In this document: positions 41,523-49,281 of the stretch, piece after piece
How positions within the stretch are numbered: the first letter of the stretch is position 1
How the letters are laid out: each line of letters starts with the position of its first letter
Assembly: GCA_020845735.1 (NCBI GenBank)
Contig: JADLFF010000051.1
Coordinates: 1-54,921, forward strand
DNA length: 54,921 nucleotides
Direction: 5' to 3'
Origin: Dehalococcoidia bacterium
Lineage (GTDB): Bacteria > Chloroflexota > Dehalococcoidia > UBA2979
The notes under the pieces: model-generated
What the model was told of the DNA's origin: nothing
What the model saw: only the letters and a program-made list of their open reading frames with translations
The model's database searches: none
Made by a program: the position numbers and the translations under genes

Positions 41523-42932
41523 TCAGGTGTCCGAGGGCGTGCGCTCCTCGTCTGCGCCGTGGTCGCGGCCGGGTTCGCCGGCGCCGAGCGCGAGCACGAG
41601 GCCCTCGTCCGTGACGGTCACCTCGCGAATGTGGCGCTGGAGGAGCGCGCGCTGCTCCTCGAAGGTCTGGCTGTCCCAGCCCGCGGCGAGGAGGTGCCGC
41701 AGGTCAGGTGCGACGTGCGCGGCGCCCTCGTCCGCACCTCGGTGCAGGGCATCGAGGGCGACCTCCACCTCGAGGAGCTCATACGCTGCCTCGCTGGCCT
41801 CGCCGAGCAGGCGCTGCGTGCCCCAGCGGCCGTTGGTCCAGTTGCCGAGCGCGCGGTCGACCTCGCGCTGAAGTGTGCGCTGGCGGGCCTCGAGGCGCGC
41901 GGCGTCACCGAGGGCGTCGGCGGGTGACGGCGGAAGCTGGTCCGCGACCTCGGCCAGGCGCTCGCGCACCTCGGCCTCCAGCTCGTAGGCACGGCGGCTG
42001 TGATAGCCGCAGCGGCCCTGGTTCGTCGCCGACTCGCACTGGTAGTAGACCAGCTCGTGGTCCGCGCCCGGCCGCCGCACGCCGATGAGGCGGTTGCCGC
42101 AGTACCCACAGCGGAGCAACCCGGCGAGGAGATAGGCGCGGCGCTCCTGCTCCGCGGGCGCGGTCCGCCGCTCGCTCATGCGGCGCTGCACCGCCTCGAA
42201 CTCCGCCCGTCCGAGGATGGCCTCGTGGGCATCGCTCACGATCACACCGAGGCGTCGCGAGGTGCCGAGGTACGTGGGGTTGCGGAGGATGTCGCGCACC
42301 GCGGTCGCGCTCCACGGGCGGCCGGATCGCGTGGTCAGGCCTCGATCATTGAGCTGCGCCGCCAGCCTGCGCACACCCAGGCCGCCGAGGTACGACCGCA
42401 CGAGCTCGCGGACGATCTCGGCCTCCTCGCGATCCACCTCCAGGCGGTGCTCCCGCACGCGATACCCGAAGGGGGGCCGCCCGAGGGCGTGTCCGCGCAG
42501 CGCCCGGCGCTGCATGCCCTCGCGCACGCGCTCGGCGTGCCGGTCGGCGTCGCCGCGCTCGTTCCAGGCAGCCGCCATCGCGTCGGGCAGCCGTTCCTCA
42601 CTCGCGAGGAGCACCGTGACGCCGGTCCCGTGCACCTGGAGCGCGCGCATCAGGCGCTCGCGTGCGCGCTCGGCGAGCACACGCAACGAGGGCAGCACGA
42701 CCGTGGGCGCCTCGCGGCTCCCGGCGAGCGAGGCGGCGTCACGAAGCAGCGCGAGCCACTGCGGGTCGACGCCGCGCCGCTCTCCGAGGCGATCGGTGTA
42801 CATCGCGACCAGCTCAAGCTTGCGCCGGCCGCAGAGCGCCGCGATCGCCAGCCCCTGGGCGTCGAGGGATCGCGCTCCTGCCTCGGGGTCGGCGGGGTCC
42901 GCCTGCTCCCGACGGTAGCCGAAGGCGGGCAT
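41523..42932 (-). CDS. Large serine recombinase homologue lacking catalytic residues
   Basis: A 469-residue protein with the layout of a large serine recombinase. The N-terminal resolvase fold is degenerate: the YxRVS catalytic motif reads YRREQ (6-10), and the DRLxR motif is replaced by PSLRVLAER. The recombinase domain (GRPPFGYRVREHRLEVDREE, RDILRNPTYLGTSRR) and the zinc-ribbon (LLRCGYCGNRLIGV, CGYH) are intact, followed by a coiled-coil tail. Without the serine it should not cut DNA, so a domesticated DNA-binding role is likely. The ATG at 42932 follows GGGAGGTC. No att sites or cargo are seen. Confidence 0.88.
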   Translation of the reverse strand: MPAFGYRREQADPADPEAGARSLDAQGLAIAALCGRRKLELVAMYTDRLGERRGVDPQWLALLRDAASLAGSREAPTVVLPSLRVLAERARERLMRALQVHGTGVTVLLASEERLPDAMAAAWNERGDADRHAERVREGMQRRALRGHALGRPPFGYRVREHRLEVDREEAEIVRELVRSYLGGLGVRRLAAQLNDRGLTTRSGRPWSATAVRDILRNPTYLGTSRRLGVIVSDAHEAILGRAEFEAVQRRMSERRTAPAEQERRAYLLAGLLRCGYCGNRLIGVRRPGADHELVYYQCESATNQGRCGYHSRRAYELEAEVRERLAEVADQLPPSPADALGDAARLEARQRTLQREVDRALGNWTNGRWGTQRLLGEASEAAYELLEVEVALDALHRGADEGAAHVAPDLRHLLAAGWDSQTFEEQRALLQRHIREVTVTDEGLVLALGAGEPGRDHGADEERTPSDT

Positions 42933-42991
42933 GCGACCTCCCTGTCGCGACCCCGGGCTGGCTCGCGATGCCGGGAGTATACGTTTTCAAC

Positions 42992-43013
42992 GCGACCGGC
43001 CTGCGACCGGTCT
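42992..43013. repeat. Tandem 11-bp repeat
   Basis: GCGACCGGCCT followed at once by GCGACCGGTCT, then weaker GCGAC echoes, about 60 bp upstream of the recombinase homologue start. This is a possible binding site array. Confidence 0.45.
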
Positions 43014-43129
43014 GCGACGAGCCGCGACCTGACCTCGGGCGCGCGCGCCGCCTCCGCGGTCGGGTACGATGGGTATCAGAAATCTTGTTCTGCGCGGATC
43101 GTTGCGGGCGTGCCCCGCCTGGAGGCTCC

Positions 43130-43675
43130 GTGCTCTTCAACATCGCCACGCTCCTGCGGGAGGCGCCGGGCGCTGCTCGGCAGATGCACGTGGAGAACGA
43201 ACCGGCCACCGTGGAGTCCGAGGGCTACGAGCGCCTCGTGACCGGCGCCGTCCACCTCCTGCGCACGAGCCGCGGCATCCTCCTGCGCGCGCAGGTCCGC
43301 ACGGAGCCGGAGTACGAGTGCTCGCGCTGCCTCCGTCGATTCACCACGCCCGTGGACCTCGAGATCGACGAGCTCTTCGCGTTTACTCGCGATCCCGTTA
43401 CCCTGCGACCGGTTGAGGTCGATGAAGACACGTTCCGGCTGGTGGACGAGCAGTACCTCGACGCCAGCGAGGCAGTACGGCAATATGAGGAGGCGGCGCG
43501 TCCAATCCGCACCCTCTGCCGCCCGGACTGCGCGGGGCTCTGTCCTCGCTGCGGCACAGACCTGAACGACGGCCCGTGCGCTTGCCCGGCCGAGGACATC
43601 GAACCCGCATGGTCGGCGCTCGCTGAGTTGTCCGCCCGATTGGCAGCACCGGAGGTCCCGGATGGGCGTTCCTAA
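43130..43675 (+). CDS. DUF177 (YceD-like) protein
   Basis: A 181-residue protein of the DUF177 family, which almost always precedes rpmF and is thought to act in ribosome or rRNA biogenesis. It carries two zinc-type pairs, CSRC (YECSRCLRRFTTP) and the C-terminal CRPDCAGLCPRCGTDLNDGPC cluster (four Cys around a GLCPRCG core). The GTG at 43130 has GGAGG 4 nt upstream. Its stop overlaps the rpmF start by 14 bp. TACGAT at 43065-43070 may be its -10 box. Confidence 0.9.
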   Translation: MLFNIATLLREAPGAARQMHVENEPATVESEGYERLVTGAVHLLRTSRGILLRAQVRTEPEYECSRCLRRFTTPVDLEIDELFAFTRDPVTLRPVEVDEDTFRLVDEQYLDASEAVRQYEEAARPIRTLCRPDCAGLCPRCGTDLNDGPCACPAEDIEPAWSALAELSARLAAPEVPDGRS

Positions 43676-43850
43676 GCGTCGAACTTCGCAGGCGAAGCAA
43701 GGCCTCCGCCGCAGCCATCACAACGCCGCCACGCCCTCGATTGTGCGCGACCCGCGCACCGGCCAGTGGAAGCTGAGCCACGGCATCTCGAGGTCCGAGC
43801 GCGACCGCAAGGGCCGCCCCCTCGGCGAGCCCGGCGCGCCTCGCTCCTAG
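43662..43850 (+). CDS. rpmF: 50S ribosomal protein bL32
   Basis: A 62-residue ribosomal protein with the diagnostic start VPKRRTSQAKQGLRRSHH and ending in WKLSHGISRSERDRKGR. It is the zinc-free form: the CxxC pairs of many bL32 proteins are absent. The ATG at 43662 lies within the end of the DUF177 gene, so expression is coupled. It fits the common order DUF177-rpmF-fatty acid genes, though plsX is missing here. Confidence 0.95.
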   Translation: MGVPKRRTSQAKQGLRRSHHNAATPSIVRDPRTGQWKLSHGISRSERDRKGRPLGEPGAPRS

Positions 43851-43909
43851 CGACCCACCAGCCCTCGAGGCTGGGACGGCTGCCCTCCCTGGTCACGCCA
43901 CCCTTCGCG

Positions 43910-44431
43910 ATGGACGCCTCGGGCGCCCGGCGCTTCCGCTTCTGCCCGAAATGCGGCGCTCCGTTCGCCCTCGAAGCGCGCGGCGGGCGTGAGCGGCTGG
44001 CCTGCACCTCGTGCGGGTTCGTCTTCTTCCAGAATCCGCCGGCCGGCGTCGCCGTGCTGATCACGAGGGGCAACGAGGTGCTGCTCACCCGGCGCGGAGG
44101 CGGCGCGCAGGCGGGGCTGTGGGACGTCCCCGGCGGCTGGGTGGAGTACGACGAGGATGTGCGCGAGGCGGCCCGGCGCGAGCTCCTCGAGGAGACGGGG
44201 CTCGAGGTCCGTGTGGGCGAGCCGTACGAGGTGCTCTCGAACTTCCATTCGCCCGAGGCGCACACGGTCGGCATCTGGTTCCGCGGTGAGGCGGTGGGCG
44301 GCACCCTCGAGGCGGGCGACGACGCCTCGGAGGCGCGCTTCTTCCCCCTCGACGCCCTCCCGGAGCTGGCCTTCGAGACGGACCGACGCGTGCTCGAACG
44401 GCTGCGTGTCGACCTCGGTGCGGGCCCCTGA
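43910..44431 (+). CDS. NUDIX hydrolase with N-terminal zinc ribbon
   Basis: A 173-residue hydrolase of nucleoside diphosphates linked to X. The zinc ribbon is CPKC (12-15) and CTSC (32-35). The Nudix box is GWVEYDEDVREAARRELLEE with G76, E82 and REL-EE (90-95) in the correct spacing. Substrates of the closest layout are NADH, ADP-ribose or related dinucleotides. The ATG at 43910 lacks a clear ribosome site. It lies 59 bp after rpmF and 65 bp before fabD. Confidence 0.88.
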   Translation: MDASGARRFRFCPKCGAPFALEARGGRERLACTSCGFVFFQNPPAGVAVLITRGNEVLLTRRGGGAQAGLWDVPGGWVEYDEDVREAARRELLEETGLEVRVGEPYEVLSNFHSPEAHTVGIWFRGEAVGGTLEAGDDASEARFFPLDALPELAFETDRRVLERLRVDLGAGP

Positions 44432-44496
44432 CGCGTCTTCGCGATAGACTCGCGGCCCATCCCATTCCCCTCGCCTCGTTCCCTGTCGGAGGATTC

Positions 44497-45462
44497 ATGT
44501 CCGCTGTTTCGATTCCCGACCTGCCGCCCGCCCCCGGCACCGCCTGGCTGTTCCCCGGCCAGGGCGCGCAGCACGTCGGCATGGGCAAGGACCTCTACGA
44601 GCGCGCCCCGGCCGCCCGAGCGGTGTTCGACGCGGCCGACGCCGCCCTCGGCTTCCCGCTCTCGACGCTCTGCTTCGAGGGGCCCGAGGACGACCTGGTC
44701 CGCACCGTCAACACGCAGCCGGCCCTCGTCGTGCACGCGATCGCGGCGCTCGTGGCCGCCATCGAGGCAGGCGCGGTGCGAGGCCGCCCCGACTTCGCGG
44801 CCGGCCACTCCCTCGGCGAGTACGCCGCCCTCATCGCGGCGGGCGCCGTGAGCTTCGAGGAGGGCGTACGCCTCGTCCGCGAGCGCGGCCGCCTGATGCA
44901 GGAGGCCTGCGACGCGGTGCCCGGCACGATGGCGGCCGTCCTCGGCCTCGAGCCCGGCCCCGTCGCCGAGATCTGCGCGGCGCATGGCGCGGCGCTCTGC
45001 AACATCAACGCGCCCGGCAACATCACCATCGGGGGCACGCTCGCCGCAGTCGAGGCGGCCGGCAAGGCGGCCACGGAGGCGGGGGCGGTGCGGGTCATCG
45101 CGCTGGCCGTGGCCGGCGCGTTCCACACGCCGCTGATGGAGAGCGCGGCGGCCGGCATGCGCACCGTCCTCGAGGCCGCGCAGTTCTCGAGTCCGCGCAT
45201 GCCCGTGGTCTCGAACGTCACCGCGCGCCTGCTCACCTCGGCGAACGAGCTCGCCCGTGAGCTCACGGAGCAGATCACGAGCCCCGTGCGCTGGGTCGAC
45301 TCGGTGCAGACGATGGTCGACGGCGGGGTCACGACGTTCATCGAGTTCGGCCCGGGCAAGGTGCTCACCGGTCTCGTGAAGCGCATCGCGAAGGGCGCCG
45401 TCACGCACAACGTCGCCACCGCCGACGACGCGACGGCAGCCCTCGAGGCTGCGGCGCGATGA
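44497..45462 (+). CDS. fabD: Malonyl-CoA:ACP transacylase
   Basis: A 321-residue acyltransferase that loads malonate from CoA onto ACP for fatty acid synthesis. It has FPGQGAQHVGMG, the catalytic serine S105 in GHSLGEYAA, R-rich RLVRERGRLMQ, and the His in AFHTPLM. The ATG at 44497 has GGAGG upstream, and TAGACT at 44445-44450 may be a promoter -10. It overlaps fabG by 4 nt (ATGA). Confidence 0.95.
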   Translation: MSAVSIPDLPPAPGTAWLFPGQGAQHVGMGKDLYERAPAARAVFDAADAALGFPLSTLCFEGPEDDLVRTVNTQPALVVHAIAALVAAIEAGAVRGRPDFAAGHSLGEYAALIAAGAVSFEEGVRLVRERGRLMQEACDAVPGTMAAVLGLEPGPVAEICAAHGAALCNINAPGNITIGGTLAAVEAAGKAATEAGAVRVIALAVAGAFHTPLMESAAAGMRTVLEAAQFSSPRMPVVSNVTARLLTSANELARELTEQITSPVRWVDSVQTMVDGGVTTFIEFGPGKVLTGLVKRIAKGAVTHNVATADDATAALEAAAR

Positions 45463-46229
45463 CGAACGACGGGGCCGCCGCGCGCCCTCTCGAGGGGAAG
45501 ACGGCCCTCGTCACGGGGGGCTCACGCGGGATCGGCGCGGCGATCGCGCTCGAGCTCGGGCGCCTCGGCGCCAACGTGGTGCTCACGTACCGCAGCAACG
45601 AGGCGGCCGCCGAAGCGGTGGCGGCCGAGGTGCGCGCGCTGGGCAGCGAGTGCCTCGCGACCGGCGGCGACGTGCGCAGCGAGGCGGACCTCGAGCGGAT
45701 CGTGGAGGGGGCGCGCGAGCGCTTCGGCGGCGTCGACATCCTCGTGAACAACGCCGGCACCACGGACGACAAGCTCGTGATGCGCATGGGCACCGACTCG
45801 TGGAACGACATCCTCGCGACCAACCTCACGAGCGCCTTCATCGCCACGAGGCTGGTGCTGCGGCACATGACGCGCGCGCGGTGGGGCCGGATCATCAACA
45901 TCTCCTCGGTGGCCGGCGTCATGGGCAACGCGGGACAGGCCAACTACGCCGCCTCGAAGGCCGGGATGCTCGGACTGACGAAGTCCGTGGCGCGCGAGGT
46001 CGCATCGAGGAGCATCACGGTCAACGCGGTCACACCCGGCTTCGTGGAGACCGACCTCACCTCGAAGCTGACGGAGGAGCAGCAGGCGACGATCCTGACG
46101 CAGATCCCCATGGGTCGCTTCGGGAGCGCGGCCGAGATCGCACCACTCGTGGGCTTCCTGGCCACGGACGGCGCGTCGTACATCACGGGCCAGACCTTCA
46201 ACATCGATGGCGGGCTGGTGATGCAGTGA
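45459..46229 (+). CDS. fabG: 3-oxoacyl-[ACP] reductase
   Basis: A 256-residue short-chain dehydrogenase that reduces 3-oxoacyl-ACP with NADPH. It has TGGSRGIG (19-26), NNAG in LVNNAGTTDD, and the catalytic Ser-Tyr-Lys in NISSVAGVMGN and YAASKAG. The C-terminal GQTFNIDGGLVM is typical. It is coupled to fabD by ATGA, and its neighbours confirm the fatty acid role rather than another SDR. Confidence 0.94.
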   Translation: MTNDGAAARPLEGKTALVTGGSRGIGAAIALELGRLGANVVLTYRSNEAAAEAVAAEVRALGSECLATGGDVRSEADLERIVEGARERFGGVDILVNNAGTTDDKLVMRMGTDSWNDILATNLTSAFIATRLVLRHMTRARWGRIINISSVAGVMGNAGQANYAASKAGMLGLTKSVAREVASRSITVNAVTPGFVETDLTSKLTEEQQATILTQIPMGRFGSAAEIAPLVGFLATDGASYITGQTFNIDGGLVMQ

Positions 46230-46256
46230 GCCAGCGCCAGCCTCGCGAGCAGCGCC

Positions 46257-46685
46257 ATGCCTCGTAGCGGCCGCCGACGCAGCCGGATCGTGGCGTTCCA
46301 GGTCCTCTTCGAGGCCGACGTGTCCGCGAAGCCGATCGCGCCCATCCTCGAGCGCCACTCGCGCGAGGCGGACCTCGACGAGGATGCCGATGCGTTCGTG
46401 CGCCGCCTCGTGGATGGCGTGCAGGCGCACCTCGAGGAGATCGACGCGACGATCTCCCGTCACGCGGGCGCGTTCCCCCTCGCGGACATGGCACCTGTCG
46501 ACCGTAATGTGCTTCGTCTTGCGGTCTTCGAGGTGCTCTTCGATAATCGCGGCGCCCCGCTTCGGGCCGCAATCAACGAAGCGGTCGACCTGGCCAAGGG
46601 TTATGGGTCAGAGTCGTCAGGCCGATTCGTGAATGGGGTGCTCGGTGCGGTCGCACTGGCCGCTTCCGGCCGCCAAGAGCCCTGA
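46257..46685 (+). CDS. nusB: Transcription antitermination factor NusB
   Basis: A 142-residue all-helical protein that binds boxA RNA with S10 and promotes rRNA antitermination. It shows ARRxxRxxAFQxLFE-like RSRIVAFQVLFEAD, DRNVLRLAVFEVLF and AINEAVDLAKGYGSESSGRF, plus FVNGVLG. It is inserted between fabG and acpP, 27 bp after fabG, with only a weak ribosome site, so it is read from the same message. Confidence 0.95.
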   Translation: MPRSGRRRSRIVAFQVLFEADVSAKPIAPILERHSREADLDEDADAFVRRLVDGVQAHLEEIDATISRHAGAFPLADMAPVDRNVLRLAVFEVLFDNRGAPLRAAINEAVDLAKGYGSESSGRFVNGVLGAVALAASGRQEP

Positions 46686-46700
46686 GAGGAGCCGCAGGAA

Positions 46701-46958
46701 GTGGCAACCGTATACGAGCGCGTGCGCGCACTCATCGTCGATCAACTCGGTGTCGAGGAGGACCAGGTCACGCCGAACGCGTCGTTCGTGGACGACCTGA
46801 ACGCCGACTCGCTCGACCTCGTGGAGCTGATCATGTCGATCGAGGAGGAATTCTCGAAAGGCGGCACGCAGGTCGAGATCTCCGACGAGGACGCCGAGAA
46901 GATCCAGACGGTCCAGGATGCGATCGACTTCATCCACGACGCGGGCATCGAGGACTAA
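46701..46958 (+). CDS. acpP: Acyl carrier protein
   Basis: An 85-residue acidic carrier. The phosphopantetheine serine is S37 in [12 protein letters not shown]. The start is GTG 46701 (AGGAG at 46686-46690). It is the end of the fab group. fabF, which often follows, is not present. Confidence 0.96.
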   Translation: MATVYERVRALIVDQLGVEEDQVTPNASFVDDLNADSLDLVELIMSIEEEFSKGGTQVEISDEDAEKIQTVQDAIDFIHDAGIED

Positions 46959-47018
46959 GCCTCACCCGAGTCGCCCCCGCAGCGCCTCTCCTTCGCGGCG
47001 CGTGCCCCGGCAGCGGCG

Positions 47019-47024
47019 TATGAT
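47019..47024 (+). promoter_or_regulatory. -10 box for tatB
   Basis: TATGAT 8 nt before the ATG at 47033, with no ribosome site between, suggests a leaderless or nearly leaderless tatB message. Confidence 0.45.
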
Positions 47025-47032
47025 CGACGGCG

Positions 47033-47797
47033 ATGGAACTCTTCGGCGTCGGGATCTTTGAGGTCGGGCTTGTTCTGCTGATTGCCCTCCTGGTGGTGGG
47101 TCCTGAGCGGTTCCCGCAGATCGCCCGCGAGGGCGGCAAGTGGTACCGGATGGCCCGGCGCTTCACCGCCGAGGTCACCGCGGACCTCCAGGGTGCCCTC
47201 AAGGAACTCGAGGATGAGGTCAACCAGCAGGGCGACGCGCTGAAGTCGGTCCGCGAGATCGGCGACGAGGTCCGCGCCGGGATGCGCGCCAGCTCCGACG
47301 ACGTCACCGCCATCGGCCGGACCGTCGGCGCAGCCGCCTCGGCGGCCGATCTCAGCAAGCCCGGCGCGCCGGCCTCGGACCAGCCCGCTGCGAGTGCGCC
47401 CGCTGCCGCGACCTCCAACGGTGAGTCGTCGGGCCTCGGTGTGGTGCAGAGCAACCCGGACCTGTTCGCGCGGGTCCGAGCGTCGTACGCCGACCTCCAT
47501 ACGCCCGCGCCCTCCTCACCCCCCCCACCGGCCGCGCCGGCCTCGCCAGACATCGACCCGGATGAAATGGCACAGCACGCGACCGAGGCATTCGAGACGT
47601 TCCAGCAGGCCGAACCGGCCGCGGTGGTCTCGGGCGGCAATCCGTTCGGTGGGGGAGCGGCATCCCCCCTCGCAGCCGACACGACCTCGGAGGGCGCCGA
47701 CGACGAGCAGCCCGCCGAGGGCGCCACGGCAGCGCCTGCGCGCAGCGTGGCCACGACACCCGCGCCCGCGCCCTCCACACCGCGAACGGACGCGTAG
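47033..47797 (+). CDS. tatB: Twin-arginine translocase TatB-like protein
   Basis: A 254-residue protein. The N-terminal membrane helix FGVGIFEVGLVLLIALLVVG is followed by PERFPQIAREGGKWYRMARRF, the TatB-type hinge and amphipathic helix, and a long coiled region. The C-terminal 150 residues are Pro/Ala/Ser-rich and disordered, longer than common TatB. It recognises folded twin-arginine substrates with TatC, which follows at once. A separate TatA is not seen here. Confidence 0.88.
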   Translation: MELFGVGIFEVGLVLLIALLVVGPERFPQIAREGGKWYRMARRFTAEVTADLQGALKELEDEVNQQGDALKSVREIGDEVRAGMRASSDDVTAIGRTVGAAASAADLSKPGAPASDQPAASAPAAATSNGESSGLGVVQSNPDLFARVRASYADLHTPAPSSPPPPAAPASPDIDPDEMAQHATEAFETFQQAEPAAVVSGGNPFGGGAASPLAADTTSEGADDEQPAEGATAAPARSVATTPAPAPSTPRTDA

Positions 47798-47803
47798 AGG
47801 CCC

Positions 47804-48577
47804 ATGGCGACCGCCGAACCCCTCGACCTGCCGGGAGACGCGACCGTGGACGAGCGCACCGGCGGCTCGATGACCCTCCTCGAGCACCTCCTCGAGCTGC
47901 GAACGCGGGTGATGTGGTCCGCGATCGCGGTCTTCCTCGGGATGCTCCCGTTCTTCGCACCCGCGATCGGACTGCGGGTGATCGAGGCGTTGATGGCGCC
48001 CGCCATCCAGCAGAATCCCGACTTCCGGGCGCAGGCGATCTCGCCGATGGAGAACATCGTCGTGTACTTCCGCGTCGCGCTCCTGGGAGGGCTCACCCTC
48101 GGGATGCCGATGCTGGTCTACCAGGTGCTGGCCTTCGTGATGCCGGCACTGACCGGCAGCGAGAAGCGGTGGCTGCTTCCCATCGTCGGAGGCGTGACGC
48201 TCTCGTTCGCCCTCGGCGTGGCGTTCGCCTACTTCGCGGTGCTTCCCGCCGCGTACGGATTCCTGTTCTCGTTCGGCGCCTCGTTCGCCGATCCGACGCC
48301 GACGATCAGCAGCTACATGGACCTCACGACGCGGCTCATCCTCGTCGTCGGCGTGGCGTTCGAGACGCCGCTGCTGATCATGGCGCTGGCCCGATTCGGC
48401 CTCGTGACCGCGGGGAAGCTCTGGCGGTTCAAGGCCTGGGCGGTGGTCCTCGTGTTTGCCGCCTCGGCGATTATGACGCCAACACCTGACCCGGTGACGC
48501 AGACCCTCGTGGCCGTGCCCATGCTGGTCCTGTACTTCATCGGCATCGGCCTGGCCTGGCTCGTCCGCCGCGAGTAG
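47804..48577 (+). CDS. tatC: Sec-independent translocase TatC
   Basis: A 257-residue six-helix membrane protein and signal-peptide receptor of the Tat pathway. It shows MTLLEHLLELRTRVMWS, the conserved QAISPMENIVVYFRVALLGG segment (shortened here to its key PMEN), and FETPLLIMALARFGLV near the end. The ATG is 6 bp after the tatB stop, so the pair is co-transcribed. The length is normal. Confidence 0.95.
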   Translation: MATAEPLDLPGDATVDERTGGSMTLLEHLLELRTRVMWSAIAVFLGMLPFFAPAIGLRVIEALMAPAIQQNPDFRAQAISPMENIVVYFRVALLGGLTLGMPMLVYQVLAFVMPALTGSEKRWLLPIVGGVTLSFALGVAFAYFAVLPAAYGFLFSFGASFADPTPTISSYMDLTTRLILVVGVAFETPLLIMALARFGLVTAGKLWRFKAWAVVLVFAASAIMTPTPDPVTQTLVAVPMLVLYFIGIGLAWLVRRE

Positions 48578-48646
48578 CGCGCGGCACGTCGAGGTCCGCT
48601 AGAATCACGGCCTACTCGGCCTCTCCCCGCCTCGAGGCCCCGCACC

Positions 48647-49243
48647 ATGGTCATCGTTCCGACGCACGTCGATCCCGCCTTCATCGATCTCTACGAGCGC
48701 ATTGCCGACTGCCCGAACTGCGTGCTCGCGCGCACGCGCACGCAGACCGTGCCCGGCTCGGGGCCCGCGAACGCCGAGGTGATGTTCGTCGGTGAAGGCC
48801 CCGGGCAGCGCGAGGACGAGCGCGGTCAGCCGTTCGTGGGCCCGGCCGGGAAGCTCCTCGATGAGCTGCTGGGCGCGGCGGGCTGGACTCGGGCCGACGT
48901 CTATGTCACAAACGTGGTGAAGTGCCGTCCGCCCGGGAATCGGGACCCGGAGCCCGAGGAGATCGCGGCGTGCGCGCCGTTCCTCGAGGAGCAGCTGCAC
49001 CTCCTCGACGCGCACCTCATCGTGACCCTCGGCCGCTTCTCGATGGCCCGCTGGTTCCCCGGCGCGGCCATCTCGCGGATTCACGGACAGCCGCGCACCC
49101 TCGAGGACGGGCGCATCGTGGTGCCGATGTACCACCCGGCGGCCGCGCTGCGGAACGGCGGCCTCCGCCCGGTGCTCGCCGCCGACTTCGGACGGCTCCC
49201 GGCGCTCCTCGAACGGGCGAAGGCGAACCGCGCCGCGGGCTGA
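48647..49243 (+). CDS. Family 4 uracil-DNA glycosylase
   Basis: A 198-residue repair glycosylase that removes uracil from DNA. It shows GEGPGQREDERGQPFVGPAG, NVVKCRPPGNRDP and HPAAALRNGG. Four cysteines, C22, C25, C93 and C109, match the [4Fe-4S] ligands of thermophile-type UDG4. The ATG at 48647 is preceded by GAGG, and TAGAAT at 48600-48605 is a possible -10 box. It is monocistronic, between tatC and RNase J. Confidence 0.92.
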   Translation: MVIVPTHVDPAFIDLYERIADCPNCVLARTRTQTVPGSGPANAEVMFVGEGPGQREDERGQPFVGPAGKLLDELLGAAGWTRADVYVTNVVKCRPPGNRDPEPEEIAACAPFLEEQLHLLDAHLIVTLGRFSMARWFPGAAISRIHGQPRTLEDGRIVVPMYHPAAALRNGGLRPVLAADFGRLPALLERAKANRAAG

Positions 49244-49269
49244 CAGGAGCGTGCAACCACCACAGCGCG

Positions 49270-49275
49270 TACTAT
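49270..49275 (+). promoter_or_regulatory. -10 box for leaderless RNase J gene
   Basis: TACTAT lies 6 nt before the GTG at 49282 and no ribosome site is present, so a leaderless message is likely. Confidence 0.45.
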
Positions 49276-49281
49276 GGGCGA

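Noticed and set aside
41523..43020. Integrated mobile element at the serine recombinase homologue
   Set aside because: No att-like repeats, cargo or other phage genes; flanks are housekeeping genes and the catalytic residues are missing.
43672..45408. 578-codon open frame on the minus strand
   Set aside because: Antisense to rpmF, the NUDIX gene and fabD.
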